From positions 1-39,652 of the forward strand of contig JAOIVP010000004.1 in NCBI GenBank assembly GCA_028224115.1: 39,652 nt of DNA, read 5' to 3'. Position numbers and translations under genes: made by a program. Positions 30,114-37,931 of this stretch are shown piece after piece; positions within the stretch are counted from its first letter, which is position 1, and the number at the start of each line of letters is the position of its first letter. The notes beneath the pieces were generated by a model. The model did not search any database. It was not told where the DNA came from and saw only the letters and a program-made list of their open reading frames with translations. This DNA comes from Candidatus Pelagibacter sp. Its GTDB lineage: Bacteria; Pseudomonadota; Alphaproteobacteria; Pelagibacterales; Pelagibacteraceae.

Positions 30114-30623
30114 TTATCCAATTTTAATTGTATTAGCCTTGACAAACTCATATTTTGGAATTTCCATGTTTAAAGGTGCGGGACCTTTTCTTATTCTACC
30201 AGATGTATCATAATGAGATCCATGACATGGGCAAAACCATCCATTATAGTCACCTTTATCATTTAATGGCACGCAGCCTAAGTGAGTACAAACACCAACC
30301 ATTACTAACCACTCGGGGTTTTTGGCTCTATCTTCATCTTTTTCAGGATGGATTAGATCTTCCATTTTCACTGATTTAGCATCTGAAATTTCCTCCGGGG
30401 TTCTTCTTCTAATAAAAACTGGTTTACCTCTCCAAAGCACTGTTATTGTATTTCCAGGTTTAACTGAACTTACATCAACTTCTGTGCTTGCTAGTGCTTT
30501 TACAGATGCATCTGGATTCATTTGATCTACTAATGGCCAAACTACAGCTCCAACACCAACTGCTCCAACTGCATATGAGGCAGTAAATAGAAATTCTCTT
30601 CTTTTAGGCTTTTTATCTGACAT
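30114..30623 (-). CDS. petA: Rieske iron-sulfur protein of the bc1 complex
   Basis: Carries the 2Fe-2S cluster that accepts the first electron from ubiquinol. A twin-arginine sequence KRREFLF (7-13) followed by a hydrophobic stretch is the uncleaved Tat signal anchor. The cluster ligands are Cys112 and His114 in CTHLGC and Cys131 and His134 in CPCHGSHYD; Cys117 and Cys133 form the stabilising disulfide. At 169 residues it has normal length. It is first in petABC. The 90-base gap to the divergent trmL should contain the operon promoter, but no clear boxes could be picked. Confidence 0.96.
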   Translation of the reverse strand: MSDKKPKRREFLFTASYAVGAVGVGAVVWPLVDQMNPDASVKALASTEVDVSSVKPGNTITVLWRGKPVFIRRRTPEEISDAKSVKMEDLIHPEKDEDRAKNPEWLVMVGVCTHLGCVPLNDKGDYNGWFCPCHGSHYDTSGRIRKGPAPLNMEIPKYEFVKANTIKIG

Positions 30624-30713
30624 TTTTTTAAATATTATTGTTAAAAAATTACTTAATATACGATTTCTTATAAGATAATAGTTTTTTTTCTACTGAAAGA
30701 ATGACACATAAAT

Positions 30714-31172
30714 ATGAGCCAAGGACCTAATATTGCATTGTATGAACCAGATATTCCTCAAAATACAGCAGCAATAATTAGAACATGCGCCTGTTTAGGG
30801 GCTAAACTTGAAATTATTGAGCCATGCGGTTTTCATCTAAGTGATAAAAGGTTTAAAAGAGTGGTAATGGATTACATGGATTTAGATAAAATTGCGATAC
30901 ATCAAAGTGCAGAAAAATTTTTTGAAGCAAAAAAGAATCATAGAGTAATACTGATGACAACAAAAGCATCTATATCATACTTAAAGTTTAAATTTAAAAA
31001 AAATGATACAATATTATTTGGTCGAGAAAGCGCTGGAGTACCAGAAAAGATACATCAATCAATTGCTGATCGCTTAAAAATACCAATGAATAAAAATGCT
31101 AGGTCTTTAAATATTGCATCTTCAGTTGCAATTGTTTTGGCAGAAAGCTTAAGACAAACTAACTTATTATAA
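30714..31172 (+). CDS. trmL: tRNA (cytidine/uridine-34-2'-O)-methyltransferase
   Basis: SPOUT-family enzyme that methylates the wobble ribose of certain leucine tRNAs. The start ALYEPDIPQNTAAIIRTCA, the SAM-knot motifs LFGRESAGVPE and LNIASSVAIVLAESLRQ are characteristic of the TrmL subgroup. Its 152 residues are typical. It is divergent from petA and followed one base later by hemF. Confidence 0.94.
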   Translation: MSQGPNIALYEPDIPQNTAAIIRTCACLGAKLEIIEPCGFHLSDKRFKRVVMDYMDLDKIAIHQSAEKFFEAKKNHRVILMTTKASISYLKFKFKKNDTILFGRESAGVPEKIHQSIADRLKIPMNKNARSLNIASSVAIVLAESLRQTNLL

Positions 31173-31173
31173 A

Positions 31174-32001
31174 ATGGATATTGAAATTAAAAAAGACTTA
31201 GCAAGTAATTGGTTTAAGCTACTTCAAAATGCAATCTGTGATGATATTAGAAGATTAGAAAAAAATAAAATAAAATTTAAATCAACCTCATGGCAAAGAA
31301 GTAAAAAAAAAGATGAGGGAGGTGGTGAATATAGAATTATTACAAATGGAAAAGTTTTTGAAAAAGTAGGAGTAAATTTTTCAAGAGTTTATGGAAAATT
31401 TCCAAAAAAATTTCAAAAAAATATTCCTGGAGCTAGTAAAGATCCAAGATTTTGGGCTTCTGGTATTTCAATAGTAATGCACATGCAAAATCCTCATATT
31501 CCTGCAATGCATTTTAATACTAGATATATCTGTACTACACAAAATTGGTTTGGTGGCGGTATGGATGTAACACCTGCTATTAAAGATGATAAGGAAAAAA
31601 ATATATTTCATCAATCATTAAAAAAAATGTGTGATCGTCACAATAAAAATTATTATAAAAAATACAAAAAATGGTGTGATGACTATTTCTTTTTACCTCA
31701 TAGGAATGAATCAAGAGGAATAGGCGGAATTTTTTTTGATTATAAAAAAGATAACTTTGAAAAAGATTTTAAATTTGTAAGAGACGTTGGAGTTACATTT
31801 CAAATGATATTTAATAATATTATAGAAAAAAAAATTAAAAAAAAATGGACTTTAAAAGATAAAGAGATGCAGTATATTAAAAGAGGTAGATACGCTGAAT
31901 TTAACTTATTGTATGATAGGGGAACTAAATTTGGCTTACAAACTGGTGGAAATATAGAGGGTATATTGATGTCATTACCTCCGATTGCCAAATGGAAATA
32001 A
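31174..32001 (+). CDS. hemF: Oxygen-dependent coproporphyrinogen III oxidase
   Basis: Converts coproporphyrinogen III to protoporphyrinogen IX with molecular oxygen in haem synthesis. The family segments are complete: RVYGKFPKKF-like strand, MHMQNPHIPAMHFNTRY with the key histidines, WFGGGMDVTPAI, RGIGGIFFDY, and the C-terminal RGRYAEFNLLYDRGTKFGL and GGNIEGILMSLPP. At 275 residues it is near the usual bacterial length. It sits between trmL and greA, close to the petABC genes whose products need haem. Confidence 0.96.
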   Translation: MDIEIKKDLASNWFKLLQNAICDDIRRLEKNKIKFKSTSWQRSKKKDEGGGEYRIITNGKVFEKVGVNFSRVYGKFPKKFQKNIPGASKDPRFWASGISIVMHMQNPHIPAMHFNTRYICTTQNWFGGGMDVTPAIKDDKEKNIFHQSLKKMCDRHNKNYYKKYKKWCDDYFFLPHRNESRGIGGIFFDYKKDNFEKDFKFVRDVGVTFQMIFNNIIEKKIKKKWTLKDKEMQYIKRGRYAEFNLLYDRGTKFGLQTGGNIEGILMSLPPIAKWK

Positions 32002-32004
32002 TAT

Positions 32005-32481
32005 ATGGATAAAGAACCAATAACATTGAATGGATTAAATAAACTAAAAGAAGAATTAGTTTTTTTAAAAGAAAAAAAGAGACCTGAAATTGTTGCTGCA
32101 ATTGCAGAAGCAAGATCACATGGCGACCTTAAAGAAAATGCAGAATACCATGCAGCTAAAGAGGAACAATCTCATAGCGAAGGTCGAATAACGGAAATAA
32201 ATGATATCATTGCAAGAGCTAATGTTATTGATGTTACAAAATTAAATAATGACGGAAAAGTAATCTTTGGTTCTACTGTGTTTTTAGAAAACCTAGATAA
32301 TGGTGAAAAAATTAGCTACAAAATTGTAGGAAAAGATGAGGCCGATTTAAAACAAAAACTAATTTTTTTTCAATCCCCAATTGGAAAAGGATTAATTGGA
32401 AAAAATAAAGACGATCTAGTTGAGATCACTACTCCTGCTGGAACTAAAAATTTTGAAATTAAGGACGTTAAATATATTTAA
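32005..32481 (+). CDS. greA: Transcription elongation factor GreA
   Basis: Restarts stalled RNA polymerase by stimulating cleavage of the transcript. The N-terminal coiled coil carries RPEIVAAIAEARSHGDLKENAEYHAAKEEQ, whose tip has the acidic residues (DLKENAEY) that act at the polymerase centre. The FKBP-like C-terminal domain includes SPIGKGLIGKNKDDLVEI. Its 158 residues are typical. It follows hemF closely. Its stop and that of the convergent nucleotidyltransferase gene share one TTAA. Confidence 0.97.
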   Translation: MDKEPITLNGLNKLKEELVFLKEKKRPEIVAAIAEARSHGDLKENAEYHAAKEEQSHSEGRITEINDIIARANVIDVTKLNNDGKVIFGSTVFLENLDNGEKISYKIVGKDEADLKQKLIFFQSPIGKGLIGKNKDDLVEITTPAGTKNFEIKDVKYI

Positions 32482-33752
32482 CCTTTAGCAATTTTTTGAA
32501 TATTTTTCTCAGAAATAGTAAATCCATTTTCCACCCAAGCTTCTTCAATCATTTTTAACTTATTGCCCAATATTTTTCCTTCAGGAATATTATACTTTGC
32601 CATAAGTGTATTAGCTTCTATTGGCATTGTTGGAATTACTTTATCTTTGTAAACTTCTATTAATTTTATCAGTTTTTTTTCAACTTTATTAGAAGTAAAT
32701 AATTTAAAATTAATTATATCGATCACAGCTTGTTTGCCATTGAAATAAAAAATTTTATTAAAATTTTTTTCTGTAAAATTTTTAAGATTAGTTTTTTCTT
32801 TATAAAAGAAATCAATTAATTTTAATCTTTTTTGATCTTTTTTAGATATATTGAACTTATATAAAAAATAATCAGTATTATCAGTTCCATCAACTATCAT
32901 CAGTGATAGTAAAAAAATAAAATCAATTTTAAATAAATTATCTCTAGCATGAGTATTTAGTTTTTTAAATTTTGCTAAATTTTTTAATTGCGGAAAAATA
33001 ATCTCTATAATCTCTAAACTATCATTGTCTTGAAACAATTTTACAAAACCATGTGATTTTGTTAATTTTTTAAATTCATCTATCAATCTCTCACTAGATA
33101 ATTTTGATATTCCACCAATATTTCTTTTTATTATCTTAATTATTTCTGGTTTGTGTTTGTGATTTGAATAATTTAGAAAAAAACGAACGTATCTAAGTAT
33201 TCTTAAGTAATCCTCTATAATTCTGCTTTCCGCATCACCTATAAAATGAATTAAACCTTCCTCTAAATCTTTTTTTCCATTATTTGGATCAAATAAATTT
33301 CCCCTTGCATCTGAATAAATTGAATTTATCGAAAAGTCTCTTCTCGCCGCATCCTCTTTCCAGTCTATAGAAAATTCAACTTTTGCATGTCTTCCATCTG
33401 TTTTTACATCTTTTCTTAGAGAGGTAATTTCATATTTGTATTCATCAATTACTGCAGTCACTGTTCCGTGCTCAATACCAGTTTCATAAAAATTTATATC
33501 TTTATTTTTTAAAGCTTCACAGATTTCGTTGGGTTTTAAGTTTGTTGCTAAATCAATATCATCAACTACTTCTTTGTTTATAACTTTTCTAATACAGCCA
33601 CCTACATATCTAACCTCACTACTTTCTGAATAGTTATTAATGGCTTCAAATATTTTATTTGCTGGTGTTTGATTGGTAATATCTTTAAGATTTTGACTTA
33701 TATAATCAAGATTTCGTGATCTAAAAAAAATTTTATCTAAAAATTTATCCAT
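32478..33752 (-). CDS. cca: CCA tRNA nucleotidyltransferase/poly(A) polymerase family
   Basis: Class II nucleotidyltransferase, 424 residues, that adds or repairs the 3' CCA of tRNA or adds poly(A). The catalytic palm shows RYVGGCIRKVI (GG..R), the metal pair in DDIDLATNLKP (DxD), and RRDFSINSIY; RIIEDYLRILRYVRFFLNYS is the next conserved block. The C-terminal half is helical and variable. CCA-adding and poly(A) enzymes of this class cannot be separated by eye. A tRNA with encoded CCA lies three bases before its ATG. No ribosome binding site is possible outside the tRNA itself, so the mature message would be nearly leaderless. The stop shares TTAA with greA. Confidence 0.88.
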   Translation of the reverse strand: MDKFLDKIFFRSRNLDYISQNLKDITNQTPANKIFEAINNYSESSEVRYVGGCIRKVINKEVVDDIDLATNLKPNEICEALKNKDINFYETGIEHGTVTAVIDEYKYEITSLRKDVKTDGRHAKVEFSIDWKEDAARRDFSINSIYSDARGNLFDPNNGKKDLEEGLIHFIGDAESRIIEDYLRILRYVRFFLNYSNHKHKPEIIKIIKRNIGGISKLSSERLIDEFKKLTKSHGFVKLFQDNDSLEIIEIIFPQLKNLAKFKKLNTHARDNLFKIDFIFLLSLMIVDGTDNTDYFLYKFNISKKDQKRLKLIDFFYKEKTNLKNFTEKNFNKIFYFNGKQAVIDIINFKLFTSNKVEKKLIKLIEVYKDKVIPTMPIEANTLMAKYNIPEGKILGNKLKMIEEAWVENGFTISEKNIQKIAKG

Positions 33753-33755
33753 ATA

Positions 33756-33829
33756 TGGCTGGGGCGCTAGGATTCGAACCTAGGATGCCGGTACCAAAAA
33801 CCAGTGCCTTACCACTTGGCTACGCCCCA
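33756..33829 (-). tRNA. trnQ: tRNA-Gln (anticodon TTG), CCA encoded
   Basis: A full cloverleaf reads on the minus strand. The acceptor stem is TGGGGCG/CGCCCCA with discriminator G and an encoded CCA (33756-33758). The D arm is GCC/GGC, the anticodon stem CTGGT/ACCGG with loop TTTTGGT and anticodon TTG (33795-33797), and the T arm CTAGG/CCTAG with TTCGAAT. It lies 33 bases after ispE and three bases before the CCA-enzyme start, all in the same direction, so it is probably cut out of a polycistronic transcript. Confidence 0.96.
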
Positions 33830-33862
33830 ATATTAAATTCGTATAACACAAAAAAATAAAAT

Positions 33863-34708
33863 TTATAGAGTTTTTGATGTATTGCACCAATAATTTTCAA
33901 ATTTTCTTTTAAATTGAACTTTTGCCAATTCACAATCTTTTTTTGACTGATAATAGGCAACTATTACTGAACCAGAGCCTGTCATTCTTACAAATAATGG
34001 TTGATTTAAATTTTCTAAAAAAGATTTAATTTTTTTAAGTCTTGGATATCTTGAAAACGCAACAGTTTCCAAAGCATTCGCTTGTTTCAAAAGATATCCA
34101 TAATTAAACATAGACCTATTAGGATTGGTAAATTTTGATTTTGTAATTTTTTTTACTCTTGAATAAATTTCTTTTGTAGAGCAACCAAAATTTGGTCTAA
34201 CCAAAAGAGTATAAAATTTTGGACATTTAGAAAATCTTTTAATAATATTGTTAGATTTTAACACTGCACTTTTATTATCGACTCCTAAAATTACATCAGA
34301 ACCAATTGCATTTGAAATATCTTTTATTTTTTTTTGACTGGCTTTGATAGTTTTTTTTTTTAATAAAACCTTTAAAATACTTGCTGCATTCATTGATCCT
34401 CCACCTAGCCCTGCTTTTTGTGGAATATTTTTTTTAATCTTAATCTGAAATTTTTTATCTTTTAATAATTTTTTTTCATCAAGAATTTTAAAAAGTTTTT
34501 CAACAGTATTATTTTTACTAATTTTTTGTGAAAAATTTCCATAAAAATAAATTCGATGATTGGGTTCTTTAATTTGCTTAATAAAAATTAAGTCATGTAA
34601 GTTAATAAATGAAACAATGCTTTCAATCTTATGTAATTTGGCCAGTTTACCTGTAATATTTAGTGCTAAATTAATTTTAGCGTGTGACTTAACTTGAATA
34701 GCGCTCAT
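33863..34708 (-). CDS. ispE: 4-diphosphocytidyl-2-C-methyl-D-erythritol kinase
   Basis: GHMP kinase of the MEP isoprenoid pathway. The N-terminal SHAKINLALNITGK, the ATP loop PQKAGLGGGSMNAAS (about 96-110), NAIGSDVILGV, and the C-terminal GSGSVIVAYY are all where expected. At 281 residues it is normal. Its start abuts the stop of the TPR gene with no gap, so the two are coupled. This TPR-ispE adjacency is one I recall from other alphaproteobacteria. Confidence 0.93.
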   Translation of the reverse strand: MSAIQVKSHAKINLALNITGKLAKLHKIESIVSFINLHDLIFIKQIKEPNHRIYFYGNFSQKISKNNTVEKLFKILDEKKLLKDKKFQIKIKKNIPQKAGLGGGSMNAASILKVLLKKKTIKASQKKIKDISNAIGSDVILGVDNKSAVLKSNNIIKRFSKCPKFYTLLVRPNFGCSTKEIYSRVKKITKSKFTNPNRSMFNYGYLLKQANALETVAFSRYPRLKKIKSFLENLNQPLFVRMTGSGSVIVAYYQSKKDCELAKVQFKRKFENYWCNTSKTL

Positions 34709-36394
34709 TTAGGAATTCTTAAGACCCTCTATCATCTTAATATTTACATTTTCTCTTATCTCTTCATCGGTATCATCAAGGCTTAAAACATTTTTCCAAA
34801 AATATCTTGCTTGAATTTTTCGATTCAATTTCCATAAAATATCTCCATAATGATCATTAACTGTTGGATCTTGTGGCATTAATTCTACAGCTCTTTTAAG
34901 ATATTTTTCTGCTTCAACATAATTGTCTATCAAGTAATAAGCCCAACCGATTGAGTCTATAATGTAAGGATCATTACTTCTAGATGCGTATGCTTTTTCA
35001 AGCATTTTAAAAGCCTCATCAATTTTATAATCTCTCTCTAACCATGAGTACGCCAAATAATTAAGAACATATGCATCATCTGGATTAATTATTAACGAGT
35101 GTAATAAATCTTCGTCTGACTTTTTGTAGTTGCCCAATCTCTCATAACTTCCACCCCTTCTATACAGTAAGTCAGATTTTATGTCTGTCTCATTGCCTAA
35201 AGATGAAATAATTTGCGTATAATAATCTATTGCTTTTTCATACTTTTTTGAATTCTTATAGAAATTTGCAACGTCAAAAACTATTTTTAAATTTGGATCA
35301 TCAATCTTATTAAATTTTGAATTTATAAAGTTTATTCCATCTTCATAACCTTTTTCTTTAATGATTATTTGGGTTTCTTTTTTAATTCTAAACCAATAAT
35401 AAAACTCATTATCTTTATTAAAGTTTTTTAAAACTGTTTTAACCTTGTCATATTCATTATTTAAATAAAAATTTTCAGCTACAAGAGATAAATTGAATGT
35501 GAACTTTGGATTTAAATAAGTTGATAAATTTAAGTAAAAATTTGATTTTTCAAAATCATCCTGAGATGAATAGAGATTTGAAATTAAAAATAAAAATTCA
35601 CTTACAACATCATTATGATTATTACATTTAAAAATTTTATTAAATTCTTTAAATTTATTATTATCTATCCAACTCTTACTTTGAGTTAATAAAAGTGTAG
35701 AATTTATATATTCAAGTTGTTCAGCTACCGCTCTAGCTTCATCTATTTTTTTATTTTCTATTAAATAATTAATATAGAAAAATATATATCTAGAATAATC
35801 TCCTTGCTGATTGTTAATCAAATTTAAAAAAAAAGATCCTGTGTTATTCTCTTGAAGATAGCATTTTTGAAATGTTTGAGCTATTAAAGATAAATTTCCA
35901 AAATTTTGTTTATTAGATAAAATTTTCTTATTTTTAAATGTATAGACATATTGTCTTAAAGTTTCAGATATTACTAAATTAAATCTTCTCTGATCTTGAA
36001 ATTTTAAACTTTGAGTTAAATACTCATCAGCTTTTTTAAAATTATTCTTTTTTAAACTATCTACCGCTAAAAGAATATAAGCATTAAAAAAATCAATATT
36101 ATTTTTATCCTTGCTGTTATTGATTATATTAATAGCTTGAGCTACCTTGTTTTCTAGAACTAAAGAATAAACATATCTTTTCAAATATGAGTCATGTTTG
36201 TTGATTAAGATTTTAGAAGCATTAAAAAATTTTAAAGCATCAGTATTATTCTTATTTTCATATGCAATTATTCCAGAAAAATAATTTGTTAAATCTCTTG
36301 AATTTATATCGTTAAAACTAGCACTTTTAGAATATACAGGGGTCTGATAGAATACAGATAAGATTACTAATATTTTTATTAGATTATTATACAT
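34709..36394 (-). CDS. Exported tetratricopeptide-repeat protein
   Basis: A 561-residue protein with an N-terminal signal peptide: KILVILSVFYQTPVYSKSAS, with likely cleavage after about residue 22. There is no lipobox cysteine. TPR-like helical pairs run through the protein and are clearest in the C-terminal 200 residues: YEKAIDYYTQIISSLG, RRGGSYERLGNYKKSDEDLLHS, AYASRSNDPYIIDSIGWAYYL and AEKYLKRAVELMPQDPTVNDHYGDILW. A periplasmic scaffold or assembly role is likely but the partner is unknown. The order TPR-ispE-tRNA-CCA enzyme is in one direction. Its start is 11 bases from the divergent uracil glycosylase gene. Confidence 0.85.
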   Translation of the reverse strand: MYNNLIKILVILSVFYQTPVYSKSASFNDINSRDLTNYFSGIIAYENKNNTDALKFFNASKILINKHDSYLKRYVYSLVLENKVAQAINIINNSKDKNNIDFFNAYILLAVDSLKKNNFKKADEYLTQSLKFQDQRRFNLVISETLRQYVYTFKNKKILSNKQNFGNLSLIAQTFQKCYLQENNTGSFFLNLINNQQGDYSRYIFFYINYLIENKKIDEARAVAEQLEYINSTLLLTQSKSWIDNNKFKEFNKIFKCNNHNDVVSEFLFLISNLYSSQDDFEKSNFYLNLSTYLNPKFTFNLSLVAENFYLNNEYDKVKTVLKNFNKDNEFYYWFRIKKETQIIIKEKGYEDGINFINSKFNKIDDPNLKIVFDVANFYKNSKKYEKAIDYYTQIISSLGNETDIKSDLLYRRGGSYERLGNYKKSDEDLLHSLIINPDDAYVLNYLAYSWLERDYKIDEAFKMLEKAYASRSNDPYIIDSIGWAYYLIDNYVEAEKYLKRAVELMPQDPTVNDHYGDILWKLNRKIQARYFWKNVLSLDDTDEEIRENVNIKMIEGLKNS

Positions 36395-36405
36395 TTAATC
36401 ATTCT

Positions 36406-37125
36406 ATGACTAAAAAAGTGATAAATCAAAAAGGCAAATTCAACGAGGAGTTATTAAATACTATAGAGCCAAACTTTGTGTTTCAAGATAAGCCAATAAA
36501 TAGATTTAACATTATCAAGAATAGCGATAATTTTAATCAAGCTAATAAAGCTGAACTTCTAAATGAATTAAAAAAACAAATAGATTCAATCGAAAATTGC
36601 AATTTAAAAGATAATGCTCAAAATCTTGTCTTAGGTGATGGAAATATAAATAGTCCAATTATGTTAATTGGTGAAGCTCCAGGACCTGAAGAGGATAAAT
36701 CTGGCACAACATTTAAAGGAGAAGTTGGAGATTTATTAAATAAAATGCTGTTAGCAATAAACATTAATAGACAAAATATTTATTGCAGTTACGCGATCAA
36801 CTTTAGACCTCCTGAGGATAGAAAACCCACATCTCAAGAAATAAAAAGATATTCAATTTTCTTAAAAGAACATATTTCAATTATAAATCCAAAAATTGTT
36901 TTTTTAATGGGAAGTTCGGCAATGGAGGCTGTCACAGGCATTAATACCAAAATATCCTCTGAAAGAGGTAAATGGAAAGAAACAATATTAAAAAATAAAA
37001 CTTATCCAGTGATGATATCATTTAATCCATCTTATCTAATTAGATTTCCAGAAAATAAAAAATATTCTTGGGAAGATTTGAAAAAAATTAAACAAAAAAT
37101 TAGTGAAATGAAGATTGTTATTTAA
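36406..37125 (+). CDS. Uracil-DNA glycosylase superfamily protein (family 4-like, divergent)
   Basis: A 239-residue protein with the UDG fold of family 4. Motif 1 is GEAPGPEED (89-97), preceded by NLVLGDGN. TTFKGEVGDLLNKML, FRPPEDRKPTSQEI, and IVFLMGSSAMEAV are the expected blocks. Two things differ from family 4 enzymes such as Thermus UDGA. Only one of the four Fe-S cysteines (Cys65) can be aligned, with Phe133 and a Tyr/Ser pair at 149-150 in place of two others. Motif 2, normally HPA.LLR, reads N207-P-S-Y-L-I-R. The NPS triplet is what family 2 (MUG/TDG) enzymes carry. It may act on another lesion, or be a binding protein. The N-terminal 50 residues are poorly conserved. Confidence 0.82.
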   Translation: MTKKVINQKGKFNEELLNTIEPNFVFQDKPINRFNIIKNSDNFNQANKAELLNELKKQIDSIENCNLKDNAQNLVLGDGNINSPIMLIGEAPGPEEDKSGTTFKGEVGDLLNKMLLAININRQNIYCSYAINFRPPEDRKPTSQEIKRYSIFLKEHISIINPKIVFLMGSSAMEAVTGINTKISSERGKWKETILKNKTYPVMISFNPSYLIRFPENKKYSWEDLKKIKQKISEMKIVI

Positions 37126-37131
37126 ATAAAA

Positions 37132-37266
37132 ATGATCGAACTACATGAGAGATATATTTCTTGGTGGAAGAAAAAACTAAATATTTCTAATTATGGTCTT
37201 CTATGGATTTCGTTTATAAAAGGTGTTTTGGTGGGATTACTAATTTATCACTTAATTGCAATTTAA
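37132..37266 (+). CDS. Small membrane protein of 44 residues
   Basis: An ORF too short for routine calling: ATG 37132 to TAA 37264-37266. It starts six bases after the uracil glycosylase stop, and its stop directly abuts the rnhB ATG. The first half is amphipathic and aromatic/basic (HERYISWWKKKLN); the second half is one membrane-spanning segment (LLWISFIKGVLVGLLIYHLIAI). The exact fit between two genes on the same strand and the sensible membrane composition argue that it is translated. The basic WWKKK before the helix suggests N-in topology. No function is known to me. Confidence 0.7.
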   Translation: MIELHERYISWWKKKLNISNYGLLWISFIKGVLVGLLIYHLIAI

Positions 37267-37839
37267 ATGAAAATTATAGCTGGTGTAGATGAAGTTGGAA
37301 GAGGTAGTTTGATAGGTCCTGTTTATGCTGCTGCTGTAATTTTAAATAAATCAATAGATAAAAAATTATTAAAAGACTCTAAAAGTATTGATAAGAATAA
37401 TCGAGAATTATTATCCAATTATATAAAAAAAAATTCTATTTGGGCAATTGGTAAAGCCTCTGTAAAAGAAATAGATAAGATTAATATCTTACAAGCAAGT
37501 TTACTTGCTATGAAAAGAGCAATAAAAAAACTAAAAAAAAAACCATCTCATATTTTAATTGATGGAAATAAACTTCCTGATTTAAAAAATTATAAATTAA
37601 AAGCAGTAATTAAGGGTGATCAAAAAATTCCTTCAATATCAGCAGCCTCTATAATCGCTAAAGTTTCAAGAGATAAATTTATAACTAGACTTGCTAAGAA
37701 CAATAAAGGATATGGATGGGATCAAAATTTTGGCTATGGAACTAAACAGCATTTAAAGGCAATCAAAAAACTTGGCATTAATAAGCATCATAGAAAAACC
37801 TTTTCTCCTGTATCGAAATTTAAGACACACAATATCTAG
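37267..37839 (+). CDS. rnhB: Ribonuclease HII
   Basis: Removes ribonucleotides and RNA primers from DNA. GVDEVGRGSLIGPVYAAAVIL at the N-terminus holds Asp8 and Glu9 of the active site; HILIDGNK supplies the next Asp, and ISAASIIAKVSRDKFI with the following GYGWDQNFGYGTKQHL completes the family pattern. Its 190 residues are slightly short but complete. It is followed by ccrM 92 bases later, the order I recall in many alphaproteobacteria. Confidence 0.96.
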   Translation: MKIIAGVDEVGRGSLIGPVYAAAVILNKSIDKKLLKDSKSIDKNNRELLSNYIKKNSIWAIGKASVKEIDKINILQASLLAMKRAIKKLKKKPSHILIDGNKLPDLKNYKLKAVIKGDQKIPSISAASIIAKVSRDKFITRLAKNNKGYGWDQNFGYGTKQHLKAIKKLGINKHHRKTFSPVSKFKTHNI

Positions 37840-37866
37840 TTGCTTATTTTTAAGTCGCCACAAATC

Positions 37867-37915
37867 GAATCCAAATAATTCAATCACAGGTTGACCCAAG
37901 AATCCATTTGGAGTC
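37867..37915. promoter_or_regulatory. Cluster of three GANTC methylation sites at the ccrM promoter
   Basis: GAATC at 37867-37871, GAATC at 37900-37904 and GAGTC at 37911-37915 are all GANTC, the target of CcrM-type methylases. The second lies in the -35/-10 spacer and the third overlaps the -10 box of the promoter at 37891-37919. Methylation by CcrM itself could therefore alter its own transcription, as is known in principle for Caulobacter ccrM. Confidence 0.7.
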
Positions 37916-37919
37916 TAAT
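37891..37919 (+). promoter_or_regulatory. Predicted ccrM promoter
   Basis: TTGACC (37891-37896) and TCTAAT (37914-37919) are separated by exactly 17 bases and match the sigma-70 consensus at five of six positions each. Transcription would start near 37926, about six bases before the ATG at 37932, giving an almost leaderless message. Confidence 0.6.
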
Positions 37920-37931
37920 TATTTTATACAA

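Noticed and set aside
37908..37931. TTG start giving CcrM eight extra residues
   Set aside because: The added codons overlap the predicted -10 box and do not match CcrM family starts; ATG 37932 does.
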